Assembly (NCBI RefSeq): GCF_012932495.1
Contig: NZ_JABCNG010000002.1
Coordinates: 1-64,000, forward strand
Source: Novosphingobium sp. SG919
GTDB lineage: Bacteria > Pseudomonadota > Alphaproteobacteria > Sphingomonadales > Sphingomonadaceae
Direction of reading: 5' to 3'
Length of the DNA: 64,000 nucleotides
The notes under the pieces are model-generated. The model saw only the letters and a program-made list of their open reading frames with translations, did not search any database and had not been told where the DNA came from. The position numbers and the translations under genes are program-made. Below are positions 48,505-57,691 of the stretch, one piece after another. The first letter of the stretch is position 1, and every line of letters begins with the position of its first letter.

Positions 48505-49979
48505 CCGAGCAGACGCCGCGCAACACACGCAGCAAGCAATGGCGCTGGCCGCTATCACCCGAAACGGTGCGCGCCGTGCTGAGCAGCCATTCGGTGCTGG
48601 GGCTGGCCTTTGCCGCCGTGATCTACCTGGTCTGTCTCACCGGCACGCTGGTGGTGTTTTCGCCCGATCTGCAGCATTGGGAAGTACCCCAGGCACCCGT
48701 GGTGCCGAGCCTGTCGGATCGCGCCGCCGGGCGCGCCGTGTTGCTGGCCGAACGCCAGGCCGCGCCCGATGCCACACTCTCGCTCAGCCTGCCGGGCCCG
48801 GCCAGGGCCGGCGCCACGCTGATGGCCTATGGCAACAAGCGCGCAGAGCAGACCTGGGCCGTGGCGCCCGATGGCGCGCTCGTACCAATGGATGCGCCGT
48901 GGACCGAATTTCTGCTCCACCTCCACGTCAATCTCCATCTGCCGCGCAGTTGGGGCGGGTTCATCGTCGGGCTTACCGGCGTCGCGCTGCTGTCTTCGCT
49001 GGTGTCGGGCATTCTTGCCCACCCGCGCGTGGTGCGCGATGCGTTTCACCTGCGGCTGGGCGGATCGCGCCGGTTGCAGGAAGCAGACTTGCACAACCGC
49101 CTGGGCGTATGGGCGCTGCCTTTTCATTTTACCCTCGCGCTCACCGGTGCGCTCCTGGGGCTGAGCACGCTGATCGTCGCCGCGCTGGCGCTGTTGCTCT
49201 ATCGGGGCGACACGCAAAAGGTCTATGGCCTGTTCATCGATCCGCCCCCGCCGGCAGACGCGCGGGCCGTGCCGATGCCCGATATCGCCGCCCTGCTGGC
49301 GATCGCGCGCGCCAGGACACCTGAGGCCGCGCCCCAGACCGTGTCGATCGCGCGCCACGGCCGCGCCGACATGCGCATCACGGTCAACAGCGCCCGGCCA
49401 CGCCTGCTGGTGCCGCAAGACGAAGTGCAGTTCGACGCGCGTGGCACGGTGCTGGCCGAAGAACATCCCGCCGATCTCGCGCTCGGCACCAAAGTGCTGG
49501 GCGGCATCGGCCAGGTGCACTTCGGCTGGTTCGGCGGCGCGGCGGTGCGTGTGGCCTATGGCCTGCTGGGGCTGGCGCTGTGCGTCGTCACGTCCAGCGG
49601 GGTGACCATCTGGCTGGCGCGGCGGCGCGATCGCGGCCGCGCGGCGCCGCAGTGGGAACGCATCTGGGCCGCCGTGTGCTGGGGCCAGCCGCTGGCGCTG
49701 ATGGTCACGGCCATGATCGCCATGGTGGCACCCCGCGCACCTTTGCCCATCACCTGGCTCGTTCTGACGATCGCCATCGTGGCGGGCGCGGCGCTGGTCC
49801 GCATCGACGGCGCCAGACTGGCTGTAGGCCTGCGCCGCGCGCTGGGGGCCGGGCTGGTCGCACTCGGCCTTGTCCATGCGGCCACGGTCGGCCTCGGGCC
49901 GATCGACGGCGTGCTATGCCTTGGCGGCGCAGCCTTGCTCGCCTTGACCTGGCCGGTGGCACGGCGCAGCGCAGCCTAA
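48501..49979 (+). CDS. PepSY-associated transmembrane protein (ferric-reductase-like)
   Basis: A 492-residue inner-membrane protein of the PepSY-TM family. A first helix after a basic N-terminus (VLGLAFAAVIYLVCLTGTLVVF, quoted as HSVLGLAFAAVIYLVCLTG), periplasmic PepSY-like regions, LHVNLHLPRSWGGFIVGLTG with histidines suited to haem binding, the LHNRLGVWALPFHF helix, and a C-terminal helical cluster are seen. Relatives reduce or release iron from siderophores at the inner membrane. GGGAGGGG precedes the ATG, which overlaps the upstream stop. The last third (about 370-490) adds four extra helices, longer than minimal family members. Confidence 0.88.
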   Translation: MTEQTPRNTRSKQWRWPLSPETVRAVLSSHSVLGLAFAAVIYLVCLTGTLVVFSPDLQHWEVPQAPVVPSLSDRAAGRAVLLAERQAAPDATLSLSLPGPARAGATLMAYGNKRAEQTWAVAPDGALVPMDAPWTEFLLHLHVNLHLPRSWGGFIVGLTGVALLSSLVSGILAHPRVVRDAFHLRLGGSRRLQEADLHNRLGVWALPFHFTLALTGALLGLSTLIVAALALLLYRGDTQKVYGLFIDPPPPADARAVPMPDIAALLAIARARTPEAAPQTVSIARHGRADMRITVNSARPRLLVPQDEVQFDARGTVLAEEHPADLALGTKVLGGIGQVHFGWFGGAAVRVAYGLLGLALCVVTSSGVTIWLARRRDRGRAAPQWERIWAAVCWGQPLALMVTAMIAMVAPRAPLPITWLVLTIAIVAGAALVRIDGARLAVGLRRALGAGLVALGLVHAATVGLGPIDGVLCLGGAALLALTWPVARRSAA

Positions 49980-50048
49980 GATCGTGGCAACCTTGCGCGG
50001 CGCGCCACGTTGGGACAGGGCCATTCTTTCGCTGCCGGAGCCACGCCC

Positions 50049-50450
50049 ATGCCGCTTGTCGATGCCTTTGACCACATCGTGCTCAACGTTCGCGACGTGG
50101 ACGTCGCTGCCCGCTGGTATGGCCAGGTGCTGGGCATGGCGCGCGAAGATCGTGCCGCGCCCGGCGGCGCCACCCGCACGGCAATGCATTTCGGCCACAA
50201 CAAGATCAACCTGCGCCCGATCACGGCCACGCAGGAAGACTGGTTTACCGGCCTTTCGCCCTGTCCGGGCAGCGACGATTTGTGCTTTCTCACCCAGCAA
50301 AGCCCGGAAGCCGTGATCGCCGATCTGGCCCGGCACGGCGTCGCGGTGGAACTTGGCCCGGTGACCAGGGCGGGCGCGCGCGGCCCGATCCGTTCGGTCT
50401 ATGTGCGCGACCCCGATGGCAACCTGATCGAGATCGCGTCTTATCCTTAA
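50049..50450 (+). CDS. VOC-superfamily (glyoxalase/dioxygenase-like) protein
   Basis: A 133-residue single VOC protein made of two beta-alpha-beta-beta-beta modules. It shows FDHIVLNVRDVDVAARWYGQVLGM at the N-terminus with a metal-ligand-type His, TAMHFGHNKINLRP in the middle, and SVYVRDPDGNLIEIASY with the C-terminal Glu ligand. This composition resembles small glyoxalase/bleomycin-resistance-like proteins. CGGAG lies eight bases before the ATG; an in-frame TTG at 50010 is less likely. Its stop interlocks with that of the convergent GH29-like gene (TTAA shared). The substrate is unknown. Confidence 0.88.
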   Translation: MPLVDAFDHIVLNVRDVDVAARWYGQVLGMAREDRAAPGGATRTAMHFGHNKINLRPITATQEDWFTGLSPCPGSDDLCFLTQQSPEAVIADLARHGVAVELGPVTRAGARGPIRSVYVRDPDGNLIEIASYP

Positions 50451-52090
50451 GCGCCGCGCACCAGCCCCGGCCCGTCCAGTTGCACCACTGGCACGATCCC
50501 GCCAGTCGGACGCGGCGGCAACGTCACAGTCAATCCATCGTCATCCTGGCGGAACGGCACTGCCCCGCCGCCCAGCAGGCGGGCCGAGACGACCTGCCCC
50601 TGCGCGCGCGGCAGCGATGCGATGCGCACGGGCGCTTCGGGCCACACCAGCATCGCGGCAAACAGCGCGCCGCCCTTGGTGGTGAAACGAATGTCCTGTG
50701 CGGTGAACGCGCCGGCCTTGTCTTCGGCCATCAGGCCGGTGTCCAGCTTGGTCGGCCCTTCGCCATAGCGGCGCCACGGGCGGCTGCCGTGGATCATCGC
50801 GTCGCCATGCACGGCCATCCACGCCGTGATCCCGTCCAGGATCTTGTCTTCCTCGCCATCATACGTGCCATCGCCGCGCAGGGGGATCGACAGCAGGAGG
50901 TTGCCGTTCTTCGATACCACGTCGAGCAGGCGCTGGATCACCTGGTGGGCTGGCACATAAGATTTCTGCTCGAACCGGTCGCGGTTGTAATGCCAATCGC
51001 CGATGCAGGTGCAGGTCTGCCAGGGGCGCGGGCGGATGTCGGCAGCAAAGCCGCGCTCCACGTCTTCCACCACCGCGCGTTGCTGGTCATCGCTCAGGCG
51101 CTTGGCGGTCAGCACCACGTCGGGCGCGCCGTGCCAGGCCGTCGCCTGGTTGTAGTAATGCGCCAACGCATCGAGCCCGTACTGCCCGAACGGCAGGCTG
51201 TAATCGTCGAAATAGACCATGTCGGGGCGATAGCGCTCCACCAGGTTCTTTTGCCGCGCCAGCCAGCGCGCGGCAAAGGCGGGATTGGTGGGCGGAATGT
51301 TTTCCAGCCACTGCCCGTCGTTGGCATCGTGCCACTTGCCCATTGCGGCCTCGGTGGTGATGCCATCGGGCGGGGCCATGTTGGGGCCGGTATAGAGCGC
51401 CTGCGGATCAAGCCCCTGCCACCAGGTGCCCTGACCATCCTTGCTGCGCAGCTTCCACGCGTCATAGCGCTGCCCGGCGCGCGGCCCTTCCGCGTCATAG
51501 CCATAGGCCGTCTGCCACCAGTGCCAGGCATGGCTGGCATGGTTGGATACACCGAATTTCAGGCCCTGGCTGCGCGCGGCCTTTTCCCAGCCGGCGATCA
51601 AATCGCGCTTGGGGCCCACGCGCGTGCTGTTCCACGCGTGGTGATCGCTGGCAAACAGGTCGAGATTGTCGTGGTGACAGGCCATCGCCATGAAATAGCG
51701 CGCACCTGCCGCCTTGTAGCGGCGCACCAGGAAATCAGGGTCCCAATGCTCGCCACGCCATTGGCCGATCACGTCGATAAAGCCATGGTCGGCCGGATGG
51801 CCATAAGTCTTGACGTGATGCTTATAGGCCGGCGTGCCCGGAATATACATCGACCGGCCATACCAGTCGCCGCGTTCGGGCTGGCATTGCGGCCCCCAAT
51901 GCGCCCAGATGCCAAAGCGCGCGTCGCCAAACCACGCCGGCACGCGGTAGCCATCGGCCAGCGTGTTCCAGTCGGCCTTGAGCGTGCCGGCTTTTCTGCC
52001 TTGCGCTTTGGAAATGCCCCCGAGAGCGAGGGCGGCGGCGCTGCCGCTGAGCATGGTTCGCCGGCTCGCCATCAGGGTTCGTTGCGTCAT
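50447..52090 (-). CDS. Tat-exported GH29-like alpha-L-fucosidase
   Basis: A 547-residue GH29-type enzyme with a twin-arginine leader (ASRRTMLSGSAAALALGG, about 8-25). Barrel motifs are WFGDARFGIWAHWGPQC, FMAMACHHDNLDLFAS, the probable nucleophile Asp295 in MVYFDDYS and VVSKNGNLLLSIPLRGDG. It differs from the GH29 at 32154-33767 by an insertion around residues 195-270. The start at 52090 overlaps the GH31 stop (ATGA), so it is the second gene of a LacI-operator-controlled pair. Together, alpha-xylosidase and alpha-fucosidase suit fucosylated xyloglucan, though related GH29 activities such as alpha-L-galactosidase cannot be excluded. Confidence 0.88.
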   Translation of the reverse strand: MTQRTLMASRRTMLSGSAAALALGGISKAQGRKAGTLKADWNTLADGYRVPAWFGDARFGIWAHWGPQCQPERGDWYGRSMYIPGTPAYKHHVKTYGHPADHGFIDVIGQWRGEHWDPDFLVRRYKAAGARYFMAMACHHDNLDLFASDHHAWNSTRVGPKRDLIAGWEKAARSQGLKFGVSNHASHAWHWWQTAYGYDAEGPRAGQRYDAWKLRSKDGQGTWWQGLDPQALYTGPNMAPPDGITTEAAMGKWHDANDGQWLENIPPTNPAFAARWLARQKNLVERYRPDMVYFDDYSLPFGQYGLDALAHYYNQATAWHGAPDVVLTAKRLSDDQQRAVVEDVERGFAADIRPRPWQTCTCIGDWHYNRDRFEQKSYVPAHQVIQRLLDVVSKNGNLLLSIPLRGDGTYDGEEDKILDGITAWMAVHGDAMIHGSRPWRRYGEGPTKLDTGLMAEDKAGAFTAQDIRFTTKGGALFAAMLVWPEAPVRIASLPRAQGQVVSARLLGGGAVPFRQDDDGLTVTLPPRPTGGIVPVVQLDGPGLVRGA

Positions 52091-54411
52091 CCGTGTATCA
52101 CCTCGATCGGGGGGCGAGCACCCCTGCCCACACCTTGCGGCCATTCCAGATTGCCGGCTTTGTCGTTCCAGTGCAAAATGGTCTTGCCAGATGAAGATGA
52201 TTTATAGTCGTTTGTGATACCATTGTCATCATAAAGCATGGCTTCGCCATCCGCCCCGGCGAACACGCGCAATTTGGCGATGCCTTGCTTTTCGGCGGTG
52301 GACAGGATCGGCGTGCCCAGCGGCACCACGCTGCCCGCGCGCACGAACAGCGGAATATGCGCGATCGGCGCATCCGCCTCGATCGTCTGGCCGCCGCTGA
52401 ACTTGCGTCCGGTCCACCAGTCATACCAGTCCGTGCCGCCGGGCAGATAGACCGGCCGGTGCGTCTGGCCCTGCTTCGTGACCGGCGCCACCAGGAACGC
52501 GGGGCCGAACATGTACTGGTCCTTCACGGCCAGGGCCTGGGCATCGCCCGGAAAATCCATGAACAGCCCGCGCATGATCGGCGCACCCGTGTCATAGGCA
52601 TGGCGCGCGGCGGCATAGGTGTAAGGCAGCAAGGCATAGCGCAGGCGCAGCGTGTCGGCCAGGATCGCCTCGGCCGCAGGGCCATATTGCCACAGCGCGG
52701 TGCCCGGCCGCTGGCCATGGATGCGCAACGTGGGGGTAAAGGCGTTGTACTGGAACCAGCGCACGAACAGTTCGGGATAGTCCTTGTAATCGGGCGCCAT
52801 GGCCGTGGCTCCGGCCGGATCGACCAACGGCGCGGTCGTGGCTTCGCCCGCGCCGCCCGGCCACTGCCAGCCACCGGTGTCGCTGCTCCAATACGTCAGG
52901 CCCGAAGCCGCAGCGTTGATGCCGGTGGGAATCTGGCGCTGCAGGGCTTCCCAGGTTGCGTCCACGTCGCTCGACCAGAACAGGCAGCCATTGCGCTGCG
53001 CCCCCAGGTACGCCGCGCGGCACAGGATCAGGTTGCGCTTGTCGGGGCGGTCCTGCGCAGACCCTTCGGCCACGCTCTGCGTATGCAGCAGCGGGAACAG
53101 GTTGTGATAGCGGTCGCCCGAGCCGATCGAATAGAAATAGCCGTCGGGCACCAGATCCGGCTCGGTCTCGTCCAGCCAGGTCCAGTCGAAGCCCTGGCTC
53201 AGGATATTGTCGCGCACCTGGCTCCAGAACCACTTGCGCGCGGCCGGCACGGTGGGGTCGATCAGGGCACCGGCGCGATCGGCGCGGATCGGCAGACCAT
53301 CGACCGGCTTGCCGTCCTTGTCGTGCAGCAGCCAGCCCTTGGCGGCCAGCATGTCGAAGTTCTTGGAAACCTTTTCGAAACGCGGCCACACGCTGATCAG
53401 CGAGCGCATGCCCATGGCATTGAGCTGGGCGTTCATGCCCTTGGGATCGGGAAAGGCCGCGCGATCGATATCGAGGTTGCCCAGCGCGGTCCAATAGAAC
53501 CAGTCGAGCACCATGACATCGAGCGGCAGGTTGCGCGCACGATAGCCCTTGGCGATATCGAGCAGTTCGGCCTGCGTCTCATAGCGCGCCTTGGATTGGA
53601 TCAGGCCCAGCGCGGCCTTGGGCGGCAGTGGCGTGGCCCCGGTCAGGCGGGCATAGCCGGCATAGATCTCGTCGGTGGTCTTGCCCGTGATCAGGAAAAA
53701 GCTGACCCGTTCGCCCACGTTGGATTGCCAGCGGGTCTTGCCATTGACCCCGGCCGAAACCGTGGTGGCCGAGGGATTGTCCCAGACGATGCCATAGCCT
53801 TTGCTCGTCACCATGAACGGCACGCAGACGCTTTCGCCCTCGGGCGCGTCGTAATTGTGGCGGCAATCGATGGTGCGCCCGCGCAAGTCGGCAAAGCCCT
53901 GCTGGTTCTGGCCCAGGCCCCAGAAATGCTCGTCCGCAGTGGTCGAGAAACTGGCCCCGACGCGGAACGTATGCTCGCCCGCCACGTCGTGCGGGCTCAT
54001 TTCCCAGCCGTTCATGCGGGTCAGCGCAGCGCCGCCGGGACGGCCGAAGCCGATCGTGACATTGGGCAGCGAGGGCGCGAAATAGCGCTCCATCATCGTG
54101 GGCGCCTTGGGCCAGGGCTGCGCATCCACGCGCACTTCCAGGTCGCCGGAGCGGAACACGTCGGCCCCGTTCTCGCTGGCGCGCGTCCACCCCGCCGCAT
54201 CGGGCTTGGCATTGGGGCCTTCACCCGGGCCCGCGCGGACGAGGTCGGGATCGGTGGCGATAGTGACGCGCACGATATTGGGCGCATATGGTTCGATGCT
54301 CACGGCCGCGCCGTTGCGATCGAGCACGGCCAGGGGGGCGGCCAGCGCGGGAAGCGCGCAGCCAGCCTGCAGTAGCAGCGCGAGCGTGAAAGTACGTGCC
54401 TTGGCCTTCAT
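52087..54411 (-). CDS. Secreted GH31 alpha-xylosidase/alpha-glucosidase
   Basis: A 774-residue GH31 enzyme with a signal peptide ending at PALAA (about residue 25). An N-terminal beta-sandwich is followed by the barrel with LPLDVMVLDWFYW, the nucleophile Asp414 in TWLDETEPD, and the acid/base aspartate in FWSSDVDATW. C-terminal beta domains carry YDDNGITNDY. The W-x-D-x-T-E-P nucleophile context is of the kind seen in alpha-xylosidases, which would fit xyloglucan oligosaccharides. A LacI-type operator lies about 75 bases upstream, and the gene is coupled to a GH29-like gene. Alpha-glucosidase or other GH31 specificities remain possible. Confidence 0.9.
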   Translation of the reverse strand: MKAKARTFTLALLLQAGCALPALAAPLAVLDRNGAAVSIEPYAPNIVRVTIATDPDLVRAGPGEGPNAKPDAAGWTRASENGADVFRSGDLEVRVDAQPWPKAPTMMERYFAPSLPNVTIGFGRPGGAALTRMNGWEMSPHDVAGEHTFRVGASFSTTADEHFWGLGQNQQGFADLRGRTIDCRHNYDAPEGESVCVPFMVTSKGYGIVWDNPSATTVSAGVNGKTRWQSNVGERVSFFLITGKTTDEIYAGYARLTGATPLPPKAALGLIQSKARYETQAELLDIAKGYRARNLPLDVMVLDWFYWTALGNLDIDRAAFPDPKGMNAQLNAMGMRSLISVWPRFEKVSKNFDMLAAKGWLLHDKDGKPVDGLPIRADRAGALIDPTVPAARKWFWSQVRDNILSQGFDWTWLDETEPDLVPDGYFYSIGSGDRYHNLFPLLHTQSVAEGSAQDRPDKRNLILCRAAYLGAQRNGCLFWSSDVDATWEALQRQIPTGINAAASGLTYWSSDTGGWQWPGGAGEATTAPLVDPAGATAMAPDYKDYPELFVRWFQYNAFTPTLRIHGQRPGTALWQYGPAAEAILADTLRLRYALLPYTYAAARHAYDTGAPIMRGLFMDFPGDAQALAVKDQYMFGPAFLVAPVTKQGQTHRPVYLPGGTDWYDWWTGRKFSGGQTIEADAPIAHIPLFVRAGSVVPLGTPILSTAEKQGIAKLRVFAGADGEAMLYDDNGITNDYKSSSSGKTILHWNDKAGNLEWPQGVGRGARPPIEVIHG

Positions 54412-54483
54412 GCAAACGGTCCCTTCCCGTGTCGTTGCGTCTTTGCGTTGTTGCTGGCCGCGTCGCTCGCGCGGCACTTGTTG

Positions 54484-54497
54484 TGATAGCGCTATCA
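54484..54497. promoter_or_regulatory. LacI-family operator (site 2), perfect palindrome
   Basis: TGATAGCGCTATCA, a perfect 14-base palindrome with the TAGCGCTA core, 73 bases upstream of the GH31 start. It matches the sites at 14346 and 62864, supporting control by the LacI regulator encoded at 62909-63976. Confidence 0.82.
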
Positions 54498-54504
54498 TTA
54501 AAAC

Positions 54505-54516
54505 GCCTCGCGAGGC
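54505..54516 (-). terminator. Palindrome with T-run after the halogenase gene
   Basis: GCCTCGCGAGGC, a perfect 12-base palindrome, is followed on the minus strand by GTTTTAAT. It lies 44 bases past the halogenase stop and just before the GH31 operator. A short stem with a CGCG loop could end the TonB-halogenase transcript. Confidence 0.42.
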
Positions 54517-54559
54517 TTTGCAACAGCTTCTGCGGATTGTCGTACGAAGCCCCGGCGCT

Positions 54560-56098
54560 TCAGCCCAGCGCCATCTGGCGCGGCGCCTGGCCCATCTGCG
54601 CCAGATGGGCGCGCTGCGTCGGCATGGCATCGGCTGCCTTGGCGATCAGCTGGCGCATCCCGCGCAACAGCTTGTCCAGGTCGGTCGGGCGCAGGCTTTC
54701 GGTCAGCGGGTCGTGGCCGTGCGGCATGATCCCCTGGCCCAGCATCACCGCAAGCCAACTGGCGTCCTGGAACAAGTCGCTCTCGCGGGAAAGCAGCCGC
54801 CCGGTTCGGCGGAACATGGCGATCTTCTCGGCCAGGGTATCGGGAATCGGCTGCGTGGCGCAGTGCCGCCAGAAAGCGTCGTCGTGCCGGGCATTGGCGT
54901 GATAGTGCAGCACCAGGAAATCGCGAATACGATCATATTCGTTGATGATCTGACGGTTGAACTCACCCATCGTCATCGGATCGAAATCCAGGTCGGGAAA
55001 CCAGTTCAACAGTTTTGCAACCGCGATCTGGATGAGATGGATGCTGGTGGATTCCAGCGGTTCGAGAAATCCGGCGGAAAGGCCGATGGCCACGCAGTTC
55101 TTCGCCCAGCTTTGCGCGCGCCGCCCGGTGGTGAAGCGGATCGGGCGCGGATCGGCCAGCGGCTTGCCCTCCAGGTTGGCCATCAGCGCGTCATGGGCCT
55201 GATCGTCGCTCCAGAACGCCGCGCTATAGACCATGCCGTTGCCCATGCGATGCTGCAGCGGAATCCGCCATTGCCAGCCCGCTTCATGCGCGGTGGAGCG
55301 CGTATAGGGTCGGTCCAGGTCGATGCTGTCGGTCGGCACTGCCAGCGCGCGATTGCAGGGCAAGTAATGCGTCCAATCCACGAATGGCACGCCCAGCGCC
55401 TCACCCAGCAACAGGCTGCGCAAGCCCGTGCAATCGATGAACAGATCACCTTCCACCAACCCGCCATCGTCCAGGCGCAAGCCTTCGATATGGCCGCTTT
55501 CGCCGTTGAGCACGACGTCCTCGATCAGCCCCTCGCGGCGCACCACCCCGCGTTGTTCGGCCATGCTGCGCAGATGCTGGGCATAGAGTGCGGCGTCGAA
55601 ATGATAGGCGTAGGAAAACGTCGAGAACACCGACCGTGGATCGCTGTCGAGCTTGCCCATCTTGCCCGAATAGGCGGCCTTTTCGTTCAAGGAAAAATCC
55701 CCGAACGGCGTCGTATCACCCAATGACTGGGCACGCAGCCAGTGCTGATGAAAATTCGTGCCGGCAAAATCGTTGCCGTAACGCCCGAACGGATGAAAAT
55801 AGCGGTGGCCACGGTTGCGCCAGCCGGCAAATTCGATGCCCAACTTGAACGTCGCTTTTGTGGCCTGAACGAACTCGGCCTCGCCCAGCCCGATGATCTG
55901 GTTGAACGACAGGATCGGTGGAATGGTCGCTTCGCCCACGCCGATCGTGCCGATCGTTTCGGATTCGATCAGGGTTATCGCACAGCGATGCGGCGCAATC
56001 GTGCGCGACAGCGCCACGGCCGCCATCCAACCGGCAGTGCCTCCCCCGGCGATGACGATCGAACGGATATGCCGGGGTGCGGTGTCGCTATCCACCAT
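54560..56098 (-). CDS. Flavin-dependent tryptophan-halogenase family protein (second of pair)
   Basis: A 512-residue FADH2-dependent halogenase-family protein. It has the FAD motif IAGGGTAGWMAA (about 17-28), GVGEATIPPI, the family lysine Lys85 (ATFKLGIEF) in the position of the catalytic PrnA lysine, and the halogenase signature WQWRIPLQHR. The C-terminal half shows GFLEPLESTSIHLIQ. It begins one base after the stop of a paralogous halogenase gene. Proteins of this type sit next to TonB receptors for sugars in many Caulobacter- and sphingomonad-type genomes, yet substrate and halide use are unknown. No separate flavin reductase is encoded nearby. Confidence 0.9.
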   Translation of the reverse strand: MVDSDTAPRHIRSIVIAGGGTAGWMAAVALSRTIAPHRCAITLIESETIGTIGVGEATIPPILSFNQIIGLGEAEFVQATKATFKLGIEFAGWRNRGHRYFHPFGRYGNDFAGTNFHQHWLRAQSLGDTTPFGDFSLNEKAAYSGKMGKLDSDPRSVFSTFSYAYHFDAALYAQHLRSMAEQRGVVRREGLIEDVVLNGESGHIEGLRLDDGGLVEGDLFIDCTGLRSLLLGEALGVPFVDWTHYLPCNRALAVPTDSIDLDRPYTRSTAHEAGWQWRIPLQHRMGNGMVYSAAFWSDDQAHDALMANLEGKPLADPRPIRFTTGRRAQSWAKNCVAIGLSAGFLEPLESTSIHLIQIAVAKLLNWFPDLDFDPMTMGEFNRQIINEYDRIRDFLVLHYHANARHDDAFWRHCATQPIPDTLAEKIAMFRRTGRLLSRESDLFQDASWLAVMLGQGIMPHGHDPLTESLRPTDLDKLLRGMRQLIAKAADAMPTQRAHLAQMGQAPRQMALG

Positions 56099-56099
56099 G

Positions 56100-57593
56100 T
56101 CAAGCTGCTGCCTTGCAATTGCGGTCGAGATAGACCTGGTGATCGGGCGCGGCCCTGCCCAACCGGGCGAGGTCCTCGCGCCGGCGAGCCATGCTGGCGC
56201 GCAGGGCCTCAACCGGCAACGCGTCGATCAGGGGATCGTGCCGCCGGGGTAGAAAGCCATTGCCCAGCAGGATCGCGGCCCAACTGGATTCAGAATAGGA
56301 TTCCCCGTCCAGCAGCGGCACGCGGCCGGTGGCGCGCCAAGTGTCCAGCTTGTGACGCAGCGTATCGGGCAGATCCATTGCGCGCGCGGCTTGCCACATC
56401 GGCTCGGGCCGCTGCGAAACGCAGTAATGCGCGATGATGAAATCGCGGATGCGGTCCCATTCCGCGCCGCACACACGGTTGTATTCGGTGCATACCGCCG
56501 GATCGAAATGACGATCGGGGAAAAACTCCAGCAGGCGGCCGATGCCATTCTGGATCAACTGGATGCCGGTTGATTCGAGCGGTTCGAGAAACCCGCTGGC
56601 AAAACCCAGGGCCACGCAATTGTGCCGCCAGAACGCTTCGCGCCGCCCGGCGGTGAAGCGGAAACGGCGCGGGGTTGCCAACGGCGCCCCGGCCAGGTTG
56701 GCCAGCAGCGTGGCCTCGGCCTCGTCATCGCGCATGTGGGCGCTGGCATAGACCACGCCGTTGCCTTCGCGATGCTGCAACGGAATGCGCCATTGCCAAC
56801 CCGCCGCCAGCGCGGTGGAGCGGGTAAACGGCGCGGGGGCTTCGGCCCTCGCGCAGGGCACGGCAATCGCGCTGTCGCACGGCAACCAGTGCGACCAATC
56901 GACATAGGGCGTTCCCAGCCGCCGGCCGATCAATTCGGCCGCAAAACCGGTGCAATCGATGAACAGTTCGCCATCCACCACCTGCCCGTCGGCCAGCACC
57001 AGTGCCCGGATGTGGCCGGTTTCGGCATCGAGCGGCACATCCACCACGCGGCCTTCGACGCGAACCACGCCGCGGCTTTCGGCAAGACCGCGCAAATAGC
57101 GCGCATAGAGCACGGCATCGAAATGATAGGCGTGGAGATAACGCGGCTGGCGCGGATCGGTCGGCATGAACTTGCCGCGTCGCGCCAAGGCATAAGGCGC
57201 GGAATAATCGTCAATCGGGGCGGTGTCGCCGGCCCGATGCAGGCGCAGCCAGTGCTGGTGCGGGGCAATACCGTCGATCGGCTCGCCAAAATCGCCAAAG
57301 CCATGGAAATGGGTGTTGCCTGCCACGCCCCAGTCGCAGAATTCGATGCCCAGCTTGTAGCTGGCCTGGGTCGCCTGCATGAACGCGTGCTCGTCCACGC
57401 CCAGCGTTGCGTTGAAATGGCAGAACAGCGGCACCGTGGCCTCGCCCACACCCACCGTGCCGATCTCTTCGGATTCGACCAAGGTGATGTTCACGGTGCG
57501 CGGATCGAGCTTTTTGGCCAGCATGGCCGCCGCCATCCAACCGGCCGTTCCACCGCCCAGGATGGTGATCGATCGGATGGCTGCTTCGTTCAT
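56100..57593 (-). CDS. Flavin-dependent tryptophan-halogenase family protein (first of pair)
   Basis: A 497-residue paralogue of the neighbouring halogenase. It has the FAD motif ILGGGTAGWMAA (11-22), GVGEATVP, Lys80 in QASYKLGIEF at the PrnA catalytic-lysine position, and the WQWRIPLQHR signature, with GFLEPLESTGIQLIQ toward the C-terminus. It lies 98 bases downstream of a TonB-dependent receptor gene, probably in the same transcript under a LacI-type operator. The adjacent pair could act on different positions or as a heteromer. The biological substrate of this TonB-associated group is not established. Confidence 0.9.
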   Translation of the reverse strand: MNEAAIRSITILGGGTAGWMAAAMLAKKLDPRTVNITLVESEEIGTVGVGEATVPLFCHFNATLGVDEHAFMQATQASYKLGIEFCDWGVAGNTHFHGFGDFGEPIDGIAPHQHWLRLHRAGDTAPIDDYSAPYALARRGKFMPTDPRQPRYLHAYHFDAVLYARYLRGLAESRGVVRVEGRVVDVPLDAETGHIRALVLADGQVVDGELFIDCTGFAAELIGRRLGTPYVDWSHWLPCDSAIAVPCARAEAPAPFTRSTALAAGWQWRIPLQHREGNGVVYASAHMRDDEAEATLLANLAGAPLATPRRFRFTAGRREAFWRHNCVALGFASGFLEPLESTGIQLIQNGIGRLLEFFPDRHFDPAVCTEYNRVCGAEWDRIRDFIIAHYCVSQRPEPMWQAARAMDLPDTLRHKLDTWRATGRVPLLDGESYSESSWAAILLGNGFLPRRHDPLIDALPVEALRASMARRREDLARLGRAAPDHQVYLDRNCKAAA

Positions 57594-57691
57594 TGGTGCC
57601 TCCCCCTGCCTCGGCCGGTCATCCCCGCGCCTGCCTGGGGCAGCGCGGGGAGATAACCAGAGCCCAAGCCCGTGGGCAAGATGCTAGCTGA

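Noticed and set aside
52592..54190. Shifted minus-strand frames inside the GH31 gene as signs of a frameshift.
   Set aside because: The main frame carries all GH31 motifs without interruption from signal peptide to C-terminus; the others are out-of-frame shadows.
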